A DNA stretch of 64,000 nt from Candidatus Nanosynbacter sp. TM7-074. Its GTDB lineage: Bacteria > Patescibacteriota > Saccharimonadia > Saccharimonadales > Saccharimonadaceae. Under the pieces are notes generated by a model. The model was not told the origin of the DNA, ran no database searches, and saw only the letters and a list, made by a program, of their open reading frames with translations. The DNA lies in assembly GCF_041006295.1 (NCBI RefSeq), contig NZ_CP158487.1:372001-436000 (forward strand), read 5' to 3'. Both the position numbers and the translations under genes were made by a program. Below, piece by piece: positions 1-9,557 of the stretch (positions are counted from its first letter, which is position 1; each line of letters begins with the position of its first letter).

Positions 1-141
1 CATTACTCGCTCCACCTCACCAAGCGCCACAGCTTCTTTCTCGCCGCCAAGCTGCATATTAGCCGCAGCAATCTCTCGCCAATCATCTTTGGACAATCGA
101 CCAAGTAAATCAATACCTGTCCCAGCTTTTGGTAGTTCCAT
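1..141 (-). CDS. N-terminal part of an unrecognised protein, cut by the window edge
   Basis: Reading leftward from an ATG at 141, the frame stays open for 47 codons to the window edge. The start reads MELPKAGTGIDLLGRL and continues with a mixed charged, probably helical stretch. I do not recognise the family. A promoter supports the start: TTGAAG (171-176, minus strand), a 17-nt spacer and TACGAT (148-153), which ends 6 nt before the ATG, so the mRNA would be leaderless like many others in this window. It is divergent from the branching enzyme gene. An overlapping longer frame starting at 272 is a shadow. Confidence 0.6.
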   Translation of the reverse strand, partial: MELPKAGTGIDLLGRLSKDDWREIAAANMQLGGEKEAVALGEVERVM

Positions 142-198
142 GTATGTATCGTATATTGCAATATGGCAGACTTCAAGCACAAGCATTGCCTCATGCGG

Positions 199-204
199 TA
201 TACT
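199..204 (+). promoter_or_regulatory. -10 element of the branching enzyme gene (leaderless start)
   Basis: TATACT ends 6 nt before the ATG at 211, with no Shine-Dalgarno sequence between. I see no good -35 hexamer. Transcription would begin at or next to the start codon. Confidence 0.55.
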
Positions 205-210
205 ATAACC

Positions 211-2178
211 ATGAGCAAGAAAACCCTGGTTGAGCTTGATCCGTGGTTGGCGCCGCACGAGGATGTCATCAACGCCCGCGAGGCGTATGTTTCGTCGACG
301 CTCGAGAAGGTTTTGAATGGAAAATCGCCGGCAGAGTTTGCGCTAGGGTTTCATCATTTTGGCTTACATCAGACGGCGGCGGGTTGGACGTTTCGTGAAT
401 GGGCGCCAAACGCCATGCGCGTAGTGATGGTGGGCGAATTTTCCGATTGGCAGGAGCGCGAGGAGTTTGCCTTGCGGCCTGGTACACATGGTGAGTGGAG
501 TGTTGATTTGCCAGGGAGCGCACTGCACCACGGCCAGAAATATAAGCTGCGCGTCTATTGGCCAAATGGCGACGGCTGGCGGTTACCATCATATGCCACC
601 TACGTCGTCCAGGATGATGATTCGGTGGATTTTTCGGCCATCGTTTGGCAGCCTGATGAGCCGTATCAGTGGCAGTATGACATTCCGCCTGCACCGCACG
701 TACCGCTGATTTACGAAGCGCATGTTGGCATGAGCAGCGAGGAGGAAAAGGTCGCCAGTTTCAATGAATTTACCGCGGGCGTCCTACCGCGCGTCAAACA
801 AGCAGGCTATAACACTATCCAGCTGATGGCCGTCGCCGAGCATCCATATTATGGCAGCTTCGGCTATCACGTCAGCAACTTTTTTGCCGTGTCATCACGG
901 TTTGGCACGCCCGATGATTTCAAGCGGCTGGTTGACATGACACACGGACTGGGGCTGCGAGTTATCATTGACCTCGTTCATGCCCATGCCGCTAAAAATG
1001 AAGTCGAAGGCCTCAGCAATTTCGCAGGCAACCCGACGCAATATTTCAAGACTCATAACCATCCAGCGTGGGATTCGCGGCTGTTTGATTATGGCAAGCC
1101 GGAAGTGCTGCACTTTTTGGCCAGCAATTGCCGCTGGTGGTTGGACGAGTACCATGTTGACGGCTTTCGGTTTGATGGCGTGACCAGCATGTTGTATCAC
1201 GACCACGGTTTGGGCAAAAGCTTCACCAGTTATGATGATTATTTTGGTGACGATGTTGATAAGGACGCACTGGTCTATCTCAGACTGGCAAATGACGTTA
1301 TTCACGCCGTTCGCCCCGACGCCACGACCATTGCTGAGGAAATGAGCGGGCTGCCGGGCTTGGCGACACCGACTGAATATGGCGGTCTGGGCTTTAATTA
1401 TCGATTAGCGATGGGCGCGCCTGACCTCTGGATCAAAACACTGAAGGAAAAGCGCGACGAAGATTGGGATTTGGGCGAGCTGGCTCACACGCTGAGTTCG
1501 CACCGCCCAGAGGAAAAAGTTATCACATACGCCGAGAGCCATGATCAAGCCTTGGTCGGCGACAAGACGCTGATTTTTCGGCTGATCGACAAAGCCATGT
1601 ACTGGCATATGGATAAGGCCGACCCCGATCTGATAGTGGAACGCGGCATAGCCCTACACAAACTGATTCGACTACTGACCGCCGGGCTACACGGCGGCGG
1701 TTACCTCAACTTTATGGGTAATGAATTTGGACACCCCGAGTGGATCGATTTTCCGCGTCAGGGCAATCATTGGTCGTTCAAATATGCGCGGCGCCAGTGG
1801 AGTTTACGCGACAATAGTTTTCTCAAATACCAATGGCTGGGCGAATTTGACGCGGCGCTGATGAAGATTATTCAGAAAACTGACGGCGATGAAATCAGCC
1901 ACCTTACAGTTTGTCACTCGAATCGTATAGTCAGTTTTATACACGGCGAATTTTTATTTGTTATTAATTTTTCCCCAGATAAATCCCAAACAGACTACGA
2001 ATTGCCCACGGAAGCTGGCTCTTACCAATTGATATTAAGCACCGATGATAAAGCATTTGGCGGACAAGAACGTATCAGCCACAGCTCTCGCTTTTTCACC
2101 TCCCCAGTCAGTAATAATCACAATCTTAAAGTTTACCTGCCAGCCAGAACGGGAATTGTCTTACAGAAAGTTGACTAG
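211..2178 (+). CDS. glgB: 1,4-alpha-glucan branching enzyme, eukaryote/Bacteroidetes-like type
   Basis: A GH13 enzyme of 655 aa that makes alpha-1,6 branches in glycogen-type glucans. An N-terminal CBM48-like beta domain is followed by the alpha/beta barrel and a C-terminal beta domain. Visible motifs are DLVHAHAAKN, DGFRFDGVTSM (nucleophile Asp), IAEEMSG (acid/base Glu) and YAESHDQALVGDKT. The barrel sequence (WDSRLFDYG, GFNYRLAMG, NFMGNEFGHPEW) resembles eukaryotic GBE1 more than E. coli GlgB. I chose the ATG at 211 over an upstream in-frame ATG at 163 because a TATACT -10 sits 6 nt before it. No other glycogen genes are adjacent. A second GH13 enzyme lies at 41463. The family call is firm; the exact polymer is unknown. 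Confidence 0.9.
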   Translation: MSKKTLVELDPWLAPHEDVINAREAYVSSTLEKVLNGKSPAEFALGFHHFGLHQTAAGWTFREWAPNAMRVVMVGEFSDWQEREEFALRPGTHGEWSVDLPGSALHHGQKYKLRVYWPNGDGWRLPSYATYVVQDDDSVDFSAIVWQPDEPYQWQYDIPPAPHVPLIYEAHVGMSSEEEKVASFNEFTAGVLPRVKQAGYNTIQLMAVAEHPYYGSFGYHVSNFFAVSSRFGTPDDFKRLVDMTHGLGLRVIIDLVHAHAAKNEVEGLSNFAGNPTQYFKTHNHPAWDSRLFDYGKPEVLHFLASNCRWWLDEYHVDGFRFDGVTSMLYHDHGLGKSFTSYDDYFGDDVDKDALVYLRLANDVIHAVRPDATTIAEEMSGLPGLATPTEYGGLGFNYRLAMGAPDLWIKTLKEKRDEDWDLGELAHTLSSHRPEEKVITYAESHDQALVGDKTLIFRLIDKAMYWHMDKADPDLIVERGIALHKLIRLLTAGLHGGGYLNFMGNEFGHPEWIDFPRQGNHWSFKYARRQWSLRDNSFLKYQWLGEFDAALMKIIQKTDGDEISHLTVCHSNRIVSFIHGEFLFVINFSPDKSQTDYELPTEAGSYQLILSTDDKAFGGQERISHSSRFFTSPVSNNHNLKVYLPARTGIVLQKVD

Positions 2179-2320
2179 GCCTTCTTTTCATCTATCCGAT
2201 CCTCATCTTGACGTGTGATATAGGCAATGATGCACTCGTCAGGAATAGATATATAGGCTTCTGCTGGAGCTCTCTTGGCGGGCTATTTCTATTAGCATAA
2301 AATTTGTTACACTAAGTATT

Positions 2321-3709
2321 GTGAAGAAAAAAGTACCAAAAATTATCGAACAATCACTAGCCAGAGTGGCTAATTTTTATAGCTTTGAGCCAGTGCATGA
2401 TTTAGAGAAAATTGACGACAGTTTAACGCCGAACATGAGAGCCCTGCGCATGACCATGACTATTGCTGAGCAACTCCTGAGTATGGGCGTGGTGTCGCGT
2501 GATGTAGTGCGCATGTCGCAAGGAATCACTCAGACCTACTGCCAGAAGCGCGTCCACATAGACATTAGTTATACATTGGTGACGGTTTCTCAAGATCGTG
2601 GCGTTAATCACGAACCGTTAACGATGGTGCGGGTCATTGTACCGGACGATCCTAATTACCAATTAATCCAAGCCTTGCAGCTACTAGCTCTTGATATTCG
2701 TCATAAACAACTTCCCTTAGAAGAAGCTGAGGAACGGCTGCAGCAGATACTTAAAAAACCAAATAAGCACTCCGGGTTAGTCGTTTACGCAGCGGGAGGT
2801 CTGGTTAGCGCCGGTTCAGTTACTTTATATGGCGGCAGTCCGCTAATGGCAGCCTTGGCGTTTTTACTGGGATTTTTAGCGACTGGTTTATTGCGCTGGC
2901 TGGGACATATCGGCGCACCACTTTTCTATTCTCAGGCTCTTGTAGCAATCTTTGTCACACTGACAGCGGCTGGTACGGCTTGGTGTAGTAATTATCTGGG
3001 ACTGAGCATCAATACCACTTTGTTAGTGATTAGCGGAATCGTCCTGTTGGTGGCTGGACTGATGTTTGTTGGTGCATTCCAGGACGCAATTGATGAATAT
3101 TACATGACAGCAAACGCCAGATTACTAAAGGTAGTAATGGCAACGGGTGGCGTGATTGCTGGCGTGATGGTCGGGCTTTATATTGCCACAAAGTTTGGTA
3201 TTAATTTCCCAGCAACGCCAGATCGTTTGACTCTGGCAGACAAACATACACAATATTTGGGTGCCGGAATTATTGCGGCGGCATTTGTTTTAAGAAATCA
3301 CGCAAAGTGGTTGGGCATGATTATTTCGGGATTGATTGCAATATTTGGCTGGTGGATTTCACGCTTAGTTATGAGCTTCGGATTTGATATCGTCACAGCC
3401 AGCGGCATCGCGGCAGCAGTCATTGGACTAGTAGCCGTCCTTACCTCCAGATTATGGAAATTCCCTTCTCTAGCTATAATCGCAGCGGGAATTGTCCCAC
3501 TAGTCCCAGGGCTATCTCTTTACAACGGATTAATGGGAGTCGTGCTATATCCACCAAATAGCGTCAACTTCTTACCTGCTTTGGCCATCCTGGCCAGGGC
3601 AATTCTCATTGGCGTAGCGGTAGCAATTGGCGCATCTTTCGGTAACATAGTTGGTCGCCCAATCCGACGCCAATTAATTAACATTTTTCGTCGCATTACT
3701 CAAGCATAA
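2321..3709 (+). CDS. ThrE-type threonine/serine exporter family membrane protein
   Basis: A 462-aa protein with a soluble N-terminal domain (to about residue 150) and then about ten hydrophobic segments, the arrangement of the ThrE/DUF1212 exporter family, here with both halves in one chain. Family members export small amino acids; the substrate is inferred. The start is GTG at 2321, supported by TACACT at 2308-2313, which ends 7 nt upstream with no Shine-Dalgarno sequence. Its TAA shares one base with the ATG of the next gene, so the two are probably cotranscribed. The 142 bases upstream hold nothing else recognisable. Confidence 0.8.
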   Translation: MKKKVPKIIEQSLARVANFYSFEPVHDLEKIDDSLTPNMRALRMTMTIAEQLLSMGVVSRDVVRMSQGITQTYCQKRVHIDISYTLVTVSQDRGVNHEPLTMVRVIVPDDPNYQLIQALQLLALDIRHKQLPLEEAEERLQQILKKPNKHSGLVVYAAGGLVSAGSVTLYGGSPLMAALAFLLGFLATGLLRWLGHIGAPLFYSQALVAIFVTLTAAGTAWCSNYLGLSINTTLLVISGIVLLVAGLMFVGAFQDAIDEYYMTANARLLKVVMATGGVIAGVMVGLYIATKFGINFPATPDRLTLADKHTQYLGAGIIAAAFVLRNHAKWLGMIISGLIAIFGWWISRLVMSFGFDIVTASGIAAAVIGLVAVLTSRLWKFPSLAIIAAGIVPLVPGLSLYNGLMGVVLYPPNSVNFLPALAILARAILIGVAVAIGASFGNIVGRPIRRQLINIFRRITQA

Positions 3710-4188
3710 TGAAAGAAGATTTACCCCAATTCATCGGATTATCTGACTCCAGACTATTTCACATGCGCTCCGTCGCCTATAAATCATACAAGCTGGCCCG
3801 CAACGTTTTTAAAATGGAAGAGGATAAAGCGCGCAGCTTATTCGCAATGGGATTAATTCACGATTTTGCCTATGCCTTTGTTGAAAATCAAACAGAGCAT
3901 GAACATGAGGGCGGTAGGATCTTGAGATTGTCCGGTTTTGACTGGGCCGACGCCGTATTTGACCACGGCAACCCTGATATAGAAAGCTGGACAGACGAGT
4001 TGTTGATCTTAAATCTAGCAGACATGACGACAGGCCCAAATGGCGAATCTCTGACTATGGATCAGCGACTGGTGGACATTAAAAATAGATACGGCCCCGA
4101 AAGTACGCAATCAACAAGAGCAATCAGACTGGCTAATCGTATCCATACGGAGTTAAATAATCGAAATCTGAAAATACCAAATCTATAA
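3709..4188 (+). CDS. HD-domain protein, putative metal-dependent phosphohydrolase
   Basis: A 159-aa protein with an HD motif at His51-Asp52 in a helical context (LFAMGLIHDFAYAF), an upstream His18, further histidines at 64 and 66 (HEHEGG), and a later Asp in NLADMTTG. This pattern fits the HD superfamily, which hydrolyses phosphoester or nucleotide substrates using bound metals. The substrate cannot be told. Translation is coupled to the ThrE gene through a one-base stop/start overlap. A bidirectional terminator follows. Confidence 0.7.
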   Translation: MKEDLPQFIGLSDSRLFHMRSVAYKSYKLARNVFKMEEDKARSLFAMGLIHDFAYAFVENQTEHEHEGGRILRLSGFDWADAVFDHGNPDIESWTDELLILNLADMTTGPNGESLTMDQRLVDIKNRYGPESTQSTRAIRLANRIHTELNNRNLKIPNL

Positions 4189-4208
4189 AGATGTAAGTCT
4201 AACCAAAT

Positions 4209-4239
4209 AAAAATCCCCGGATTCATTCCGAGGATTTTT
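4209..4239. terminator. bidirectional terminator between the HD gene and fusA
   Basis: AAAAATCCCCGG pairs with CCGAGGATTTTT across a 7-nt loop. A and T runs on the two sides make it an intrinsic terminator in both directions, between converging genes. Confidence 0.85.
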
Positions 4240-4254
4240 CTTTATCTTAGGAGA

Positions 4255-6345
4255 TTATTTCGAGCGTTTTTCGATAATCTCCTGCGCCACGTTTGGCGGT
4301 ACTTCCTCGTACTGCGCTAGCTCCATGGTGCTGGCTGCGCGGCCCTGCGACATCGAGCGGATGTCTGAGGTGTAACCAAACATATTTGCCAATGGCACAA
4401 ATGCCTTGATCAGCTTGGCGCCGCCCATCAAATCCTCCATAGCATCAATGCGACCACGACGTGAGTTAAGGTCACCGATGATGTCGCCCATGAACTCTTC
4501 TGGGGTGGTGACTTCAACTTTCATGACTGGTTCGAGCAGAATTGGGGTTGCTTGCTTGATACCTTCACGAGCTGCCAAACTACCCGCCAATGAGAAGGCT
4601 AGTTCTGAGGAGTCGACATCGTGGTATGAACCATCATATAGGGTTGCTTTGACGTCAACCACTGGATAGCCAGCGATAACACCGCCCTCCAAAGTTTCCT
4701 TGATACCCTTCATGACAGCTGGGCGATATTCCTGAGGAACCACACCACCTTTAATCTCGTCAACAAACTCAAAGCCCTTGCCAGCCTCATTCGGCTCAAA
4801 GCGTACCCAGACGTCACCGTATTGACCGCGACCACCAGACTGCTTGGCGTGCTTACCCTGGACTTCAGCCTTGCCCTTGATTGACTCGCGGAAGGCCACT
4901 TGCGGCTCACCGATATTTGCTTCAACCTTGAACTCACGCTTCATGCGGTCGATCAAGATGTCCAGGTGCAACTCACCCATGCCGGACATGATGGTCTGAC
5001 CAGTCTCTTCGTCAGTGTGAATGCGGAAGGTTGGGTCTTCCTCAGCCAGGCGCTGCAAGGCCAGCGCCATCTTCTCCTGGTCGGCCTTTGATTTCGGCTC
5101 AACGGCGATGGAAACTGGCGGTTCTGGGAACTCAATTGACTCCAAAGCAATTGGGTGCGCTGGATCAGTCAAGGTGTTACCGGTACCAGTATTCTTCAAA
5201 CCAACCACCGCAGCGATGTCGCCAGCAGAGATCTTGTCAATGTCTTCGCGCTTGTCAGCGTGCATTCGAACGATACGACCGATACGCTCTTTGTCGCCAG
5301 TCGTGGTGTTCAGGACGTAGCTACCAGAGTTCAAGACACCTGAGTAGACGCGGATAAAAATCAGCTTACCAACAAATGGGTCAGTGGCGATCTTAAATGC
5401 CAAGGCGCTCATCGGTTCTTTGTCGTCTGGCTTGCGGCTCACTTCGTCGCCAGTCTTTGGATTTTTACCCCAAATCTCGTCAACATCCAGCGGGCTTGGC
5501 AGGTAATCCACCATCAGGTCAAGCACCTTCTCCACGATGACACCGCGGCCGTCACCACCAGTCACCAAGAAGAAGTCGCCAGCCAGCACACGCTTACGCA
5601 AGGCAGACTTCAGCTCGTCGATAGTAATTGCCTCTTCACCTTGGTCGAGGAACTTCATCATCAATTCATCATCAGCCTCAACAGCATTCTCCACCAACAA
5701 GCTACGGGCATTTTGGCATTTTTCCAACATGTCAGCCGGGATTTCCCCCTGCACCAACTCATGATCAGAAAAATCAGTGTAGGTGTAAGCCTTCATGTCA
5801 ATCAGGTCAACCACACCGTTGATGGTCTTTTCAAAACCAATTGGGATGTGAATTGGGAAAGCTTGCTTGCTCAAACGGTTGTGAATTGACTCCAGAGATT
5901 TCCAGAAATCACCACCAGTCTGGTTAATCTTGTTGATAAAGCAGATGCGTGGCACGCCATATTTATCAGCCTGGCGCCACACTGTTTCAGATTGAGCCTC
6001 AACACCCATCTTACCGTCAAATACCGTCACAGCACCGTCGAGGACGCGAAGTGAACGCTCCACCTCAGCGGTAAAGTCGATGTGTCCTGGGGTGTCGATG
6101 ATGTTGATCTTATGACCCTTCCAGAAACAAGTCACAGCCGCCGAGGTGATGGTAATACCGCGCTCTTTTTCCTGCGCCATCCAGTCAGTGGTGGCGCCGT
6201 CGCCATCGCCTTTGACTACACCGATTTTGTGGGTCAAACCGGTGCGGTACAAAATACCCTCAGTTGTCGTCGTTTTACCGGCGTCAATATGGGCAATAAT
6301 ACCAATATTTCTAAAATTTTTCAGCGGAACATTCGTCTCTGCCAT
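4255..6345 (-). CDS. fusA: translation elongation factor G, with NKIN in the G4 motif
   Basis: A full-length EF-G (696 aa) that drives ribosomal translocation. The P-loop AHIDAGKTT is at residues 18-26, DTPGHIDF is the G3 motif, and the later domains are colinear with the family. The G4 motif, normally NKMD or NKID, reads NKIN ([10 protein letters not shown]; codons AAC AAG ATT AAC). The Asp that reads the guanine base is therefore Asn, while TypA in this window keeps NKID. The start has a short AAGGA Shine-Dalgarno. Upstream lies a protease gene rather than rpsG, so the usual rpsL-rpsG-fusA order is broken. Confidence 0.97.
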   Translation of the reverse strand: MAETNVPLKNFRNIGIIAHIDAGKTTTTEGILYRTGLTHKIGVVKGDGDGATTDWMAQEKERGITITSAAVTCFWKGHKINIIDTPGHIDFTAEVERSLRVLDGAVTVFDGKMGVEAQSETVWRQADKYGVPRICFINKINQTGGDFWKSLESIHNRLSKQAFPIHIPIGFEKTINGVVDLIDMKAYTYTDFSDHELVQGEIPADMLEKCQNARSLLVENAVEADDELMMKFLDQGEEAITIDELKSALRKRVLAGDFFLVTGGDGRGVIVEKVLDLMVDYLPSPLDVDEIWGKNPKTGDEVSRKPDDKEPMSALAFKIATDPFVGKLIFIRVYSGVLNSGSYVLNTTTGDKERIGRIVRMHADKREDIDKISAGDIAAVVGLKNTGTGNTLTDPAHPIALESIEFPEPPVSIAVEPKSKADQEKMALALQRLAEEDPTFRIHTDEETGQTIMSGMGELHLDILIDRMKREFKVEANIGEPQVAFRESIKGKAEVQGKHAKQSGGRGQYGDVWVRFEPNEAGKGFEFVDEIKGGVVPQEYRPAVMKGIKETLEGGVIAGYPVVDVKATLYDGSYHDVDSSELAFSLAGSLAAREGIKQATPILLEPVMKVEVTTPEEFMGDIIGDLNSRRGRIDAMEDLMGGAKLIKAFVPLANMFGYTSDIRSMSQGRAASTMELAQYEEVPPNVAQEIIEKRSK

Positions 6346-6448
6346 AATTTTCCTTTATATTACGTTAATTTGTCGAGATCTTTGGTCAATTTTTTGGCAC
6401 CAAAAAACTACTCTTGCGTTTTATTATATCAGTTATCTGTAATTTTGA
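6346..6448 (-). promoter_or_regulatory. fusA promoter and leader with a hairpin
   Basis: On the minus strand a TATAAT preceded by TGA (an extended -10) lies at 6423-6428, giving a leader of about 70 nt. The leader holds an 8-bp hairpin (6390-6407, TTTTTTGG with CCAAAAAA). The -35 is weak. The AAGGA ribosome-binding site is just before the ATG. Confidence 0.5.
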
Positions 6449-8971
6449 CTAGCTTTGAGCTGGCGGATTTTTAGATTCATCAGCCTCTGAAATCGACCCA
6501 GTAGGCGGATAATTGCCTGGAGGCTGAATAGGCGCCGGTGGATACTGACCTGGCGATTGTTGATAATAAGCCTGCGGCGGATATGGCTGTGAAGGTATGG
6601 AACTCTGCTGTGGTGGATATTGTTGTGGGGACACAGGACCTTGCTGATAGGCCTGTTGCTGATATGGTGACTGCTGCGGATACTGGCCGACTACATACTG
6701 CGGGTAGGCATTAAATTTTCGACGACTACTGACGGAAACGATAATGGCAATAATTGACACTACCAAGAACAATGCTCCCGTAGAGGCAATTACCACAACT
6801 ACTACAACCATCACAGTGTCATTGTCCGTCTTATCTGTCTCAGACTTTTTATTCGCCCCAGCATCTGCTACGCCGCCAGACTCTTTGTCGGACTTTTTAG
6901 GTTCTACATAATCATCTGGGGTGTTAGAAGCTACATCAATCATCTTTGTGACTAGATAATTGCCGGAGTATTTTTTATCAAGCTTCTCAAACTTATCTTT
7001 CGCCTTAGAATATTTACCCTGAGAGAAATCCTCTAAACCATCTTTCCAGAGCTTAGTTAACTCACCGTTGGACGAAAGATTAACATTATTCTTTCTAGCC
7101 ATACTCTTCAGATCAGCAATATCACGGAAAATACCACTCCCAAAACATAAATTATTCTTTTTATTGCTATTCGCACAGGCTGCGCCGCCATAAGTATTTA
7201 AACCCACTTGCTTACCGTCTTTATCAAAGGCGGGTCCGCCGCTATTTCCAGCGGCAATTTGTGCCGTCATTGAAAACAATTTATGACCACCAGCGTCTCT
7301 TCTCATGCCACTGACACTACCCTGAGTTACTGTTGGCACAGTCTTAGCTTGCTTTGTTTGTGTGCCATTATCAACAACTGCTGGATAGCCAATTGCCGTT
7401 ACCTGATCGCCCTGAGACAAACCATTACTATCACCTAAGTCAACTGCTGGGAATTTACCGTCAATCTTTAAAATTGCCACATCGGTTTTGTCGCTATTTA
7501 AATCCATCCTAGCCTGTCGCAAATTGACTTCTGCATCAATCTTCTTAGCGCTAACGTTGGTCGGAGTCTTCTTCCATCTCGAAATTTCCGGATTACTTCT
7601 ATCATGAACAATCGGGTCATTTGAGGTCTGGATAATATAATCATATCGATCATTTTCTGACCGAATATTATCAATCGGCACGTTATCAATAAGACCTTGG
7701 ATGGCTGCCGTCGCAGACTGATCACCGCCCTGTGATTTTTTTATTAGATCAACTAGGGCTTGTCTGGTTATATAGCCAGCATTTATCATGAAATGACAAT
7801 AAGTATCCCACTGTTCTCTTGACCGCAGCCCCCTGATCATACTCTGGTTGGCGACTTCTGTCACGTGGCCATTTGTAGCAATATAGCCATCATCCGAAAC
7901 AATTGAGCCACTACCAATCCCCCCGCTACACAGACCGTTCAATCGCATAGTAGCACCATTTTGAGCTGTGTAAATCATATCGGCACAGCGTATTGTCCCA
8001 ACACGAACTGTGGATATTTGGTTCCTGGCTACCACTTTAATAATAGATTTCTCATCTAAGGTACTTATGGTATTTGTAGTATTCTTATCCTTCGAGAAAT
8101 TCTCCGCCTTGGCTAGAGTTATCCCCGAATTAGCCAAGCGAGACTCTCCATCATTAGCGCTAACCAGATAACTCTCGTCTGGCTGATGGAAAGTAACAGC
8201 ACCCACTAACGACTCCAGCTGGTCAATGTATGGCTGCATATATACATTCTTACTCAGCGCAAATATCGATATCCAATACGGCCTACCATTCTGAACAGTC
8301 ATATATATTGTGCTCTCGCCAGTTTTCTGCCACTTACCGTCATAGGTACTTCCATAATCCACGACCAGTTTCTTAAACTGCAGACCAGAAATTGTCACAT
8401 CGCCAGTGCGATATTTCATATTTGGGTCTTTTTTCTTACGACTATTGATATCACCCTGAAGTAACAGATCTAAGTCAGAATATTTCTTAGTATCCTTATA
8501 TTCGTCGGGCATTGTTGAGCGGTCAAAATAGTTCTTCTTGCGCGAAGTTGTAATCGAAAGCTCGGGCATAATTTTCGTAAGCGAAAAGTTACCATCTTTC
8601 TTATCTTTCTCTGGATTCTGCCGATATATTAATTTAAGAATTGCGTAAGCACGACTTTCATTTAGTTCATCTTCACTATATAAGTCGGCACGATATTCCT
8701 TACTGTTAGATTCTTTACGAAGAACGTGGCCTTCACCAACAAACGTTTCCTTATCATATTGCAACGAAAATCCGTACTTAGAGACAACCCTACGATAATG
8801 CTGAGAGTTTTCCTCAGAAAGTAAGTCCTGAATCTTCTTCTTTGCCGAGCTACTAACGTTGGACGAGCGATTATTATTAAGAACAACGACCCCAACAATA
8901 ATTGAGGCCAAAAAGACTACACCTAGGACGATCGCTAATATTCTTAATTTCTTAATTGATTTTTGATCCAT
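6449..8971 (-). CDS. membrane-anchored trypsin/HtrA-like serine protease with Pro/Gln-rich tail
   Basis: An 840-aa protein. Residues 9-31 form an N-terminal membrane anchor. A chymotrypsin-fold protease domain carries His369 (TNGHV), Asp497 (TDVAIL) and Ser577 (GNSGGP). The His-Asp distance of about 128 residues is much longer than usual, so a large insertion separates them. A second membrane segment lies near residues 715-745, followed by a tail of PQQ/YPPQ repeats. The catalytic domain is probably extracellular and the tail cytoplasmic. No PDZ domain is evident. The N-terminal 330 residues are unrecognised. It lies between yajQ and fusA, and a weak AGGTAG ribosome-binding site precedes the ATG. 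The substrate is unknown. Confidence 0.85.
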   Translation of the reverse strand: MDQKSIKKLRILAIVLGVVFLASIIVGVVVLNNNRSSNVSSSAKKKIQDLLSEENSQHYRRVVSKYGFSLQYDKETFVGEGHVLRKESNSKEYRADLYSEDELNESRAYAILKLIYRQNPEKDKKDGNFSLTKIMPELSITTSRKKNYFDRSTMPDEYKDTKKYSDLDLLLQGDINSRKKKDPNMKYRTGDVTISGLQFKKLVVDYGSTYDGKWQKTGESTIYMTVQNGRPYWISIFALSKNVYMQPYIDQLESLVGAVTFHQPDESYLVSANDGESRLANSGITLAKAENFSKDKNTTNTISTLDEKSIIKVVARNQISTVRVGTIRCADMIYTAQNGATMRLNGLCSGGIGSGSIVSDDGYIATNGHVTEVANQSMIRGLRSREQWDTYCHFMINAGYITRQALVDLIKKSQGGDQSATAAIQGLIDNVPIDNIRSENDRYDYIIQTSNDPIVHDRSNPEISRWKKTPTNVSAKKIDAEVNLRQARMDLNSDKTDVAILKIDGKFPAVDLGDSNGLSQGDQVTAIGYPAVVDNGTQTKQAKTVPTVTQGSVSGMRRDAGGHKLFSMTAQIAAGNSGGPAFDKDGKQVGLNTYGGAACANSNKKNNLCFGSGIFRDIADLKSMARKNNVNLSSNGELTKLWKDGLEDFSQGKYSKAKDKFEKLDKKYSGNYLVTKMIDVASNTPDDYVEPKKSDKESGGVADAGANKKSETDKTDNDTVMVVVVVVIASTGALFLVVSIIAIIVSVSSRRKFNAYPQYVVGQYPQQSPYQQQAYQQGPVSPQQYPPQQSSIPSQPYPPQAYYQQSPGQYPPAPIQPPGNYPPTGSISEADESKNPPAQS

Positions 8972-8983
8972 CTTATTACTACC

Positions 8984-9478
8984 TTACCTATAATTCACAA
9001 ATTGCAGTGGCGTGTCATAATCATTTTCACGCACTAAACTAATGACTTTTTGTAATTCATCTTTTGAAGAAGAGGTAACGCGGATGAGATCGCCCTGAAT
9101 TTGTGGCTTAGCTTTTAGGGTATTGGTGCGAATATCCGCAGCGATCCGTTTTGCCATCGCCTGATCAAGACCCTGCTTAAACGGTATCTCCCAGGTAGTT
9201 TTCAGATTTGAAGTAACTTTTTCCTTAGTGAGGTCTAGAGATTTGCTTGACTGACCACGAGCCGCCAACTTCTTACGCACAATATCCAGTACCGCATCAA
9301 CTTGCCACTCATTATCACCAGTAAGCTTCAGACCTTTCCTATCATCCAGCCAGTCAATTCCAGCACTCGTCCCCTTAAAATCATACCGCCCTTGGATCTC
9401 TTTTTCCGCCTGCATGAATACATTATTCATCTCAGCTTTATCAATTTCTGACACAATATCAAATGAAAAACTTGCCAT
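8984..9478 (-). CDS. yajQ: YajQ-family (UPF0234) nucleotide-binding protein
   Basis: A 164-aa protein matching the YajQ family along its length: SFDIVSEID at the N-terminus, RYDFKGT near residue 32, and the end LQFVNYR. Some homologues bind cyclic di-GMP; others are implicated in RNA or protein binding. It has its own promoter (-10 at 9497-9502) directly after the rpsG terminator, and a strong AGGAGG ribosome-binding site 4 nt before the ATG. Confidence 0.93.
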   Translation of the reverse strand: MASFSFDIVSEIDKAEMNNVFMQAEKEIQGRYDFKGTSAGIDWLDDRKGLKLTGDNEWQVDAVLDIVRKKLAARGQSSKSLDLTKEKVTSNLKTTWEIPFKQGLDQAMAKRIAADIRTNTLKAKPQIQGDLIRVTSSSKDELQKVISLVRENDYDTPLQFVNYR

Positions 9479-9496
9479 TTATCCTCCTGTTTTCTC

Positions 9497-9502
9497 TATT
9501 AT
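9497..9502 (-). promoter_or_regulatory. -10 element for yajQ, abutting the rpsG terminator
   Basis: TATAAT on the minus strand lies 3 nt beyond the T-run of the rpsG terminator. Any -35 would overlap the terminator stem. Confidence 0.5.
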
Positions 9503-9504
9503 AA

Positions 9505-9533
9505 CAAAAATCGCCCCTTCTACGGAGCGATTT
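9505..9533 (-). terminator. intrinsic terminator after rpsG
   Basis: On the minus strand, AAAATCGCTCC pairs with GGGCGATTTTT around a 7-nt loop and ends in a T-run, shortly after the rpsG stop codon. Confidence 0.85.
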
Positions 9534-9557
9534 TCTAATTTTGCACCTAGGCAATGA

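Noticed and set aside
3..272. An 89-codon minus-strand frame at the left edge
   Set aside because: The overlapping frame starting at 141 has a promoter at leaderless spacing and a more protein-like composition; this one overlaps the branching enzyme start.
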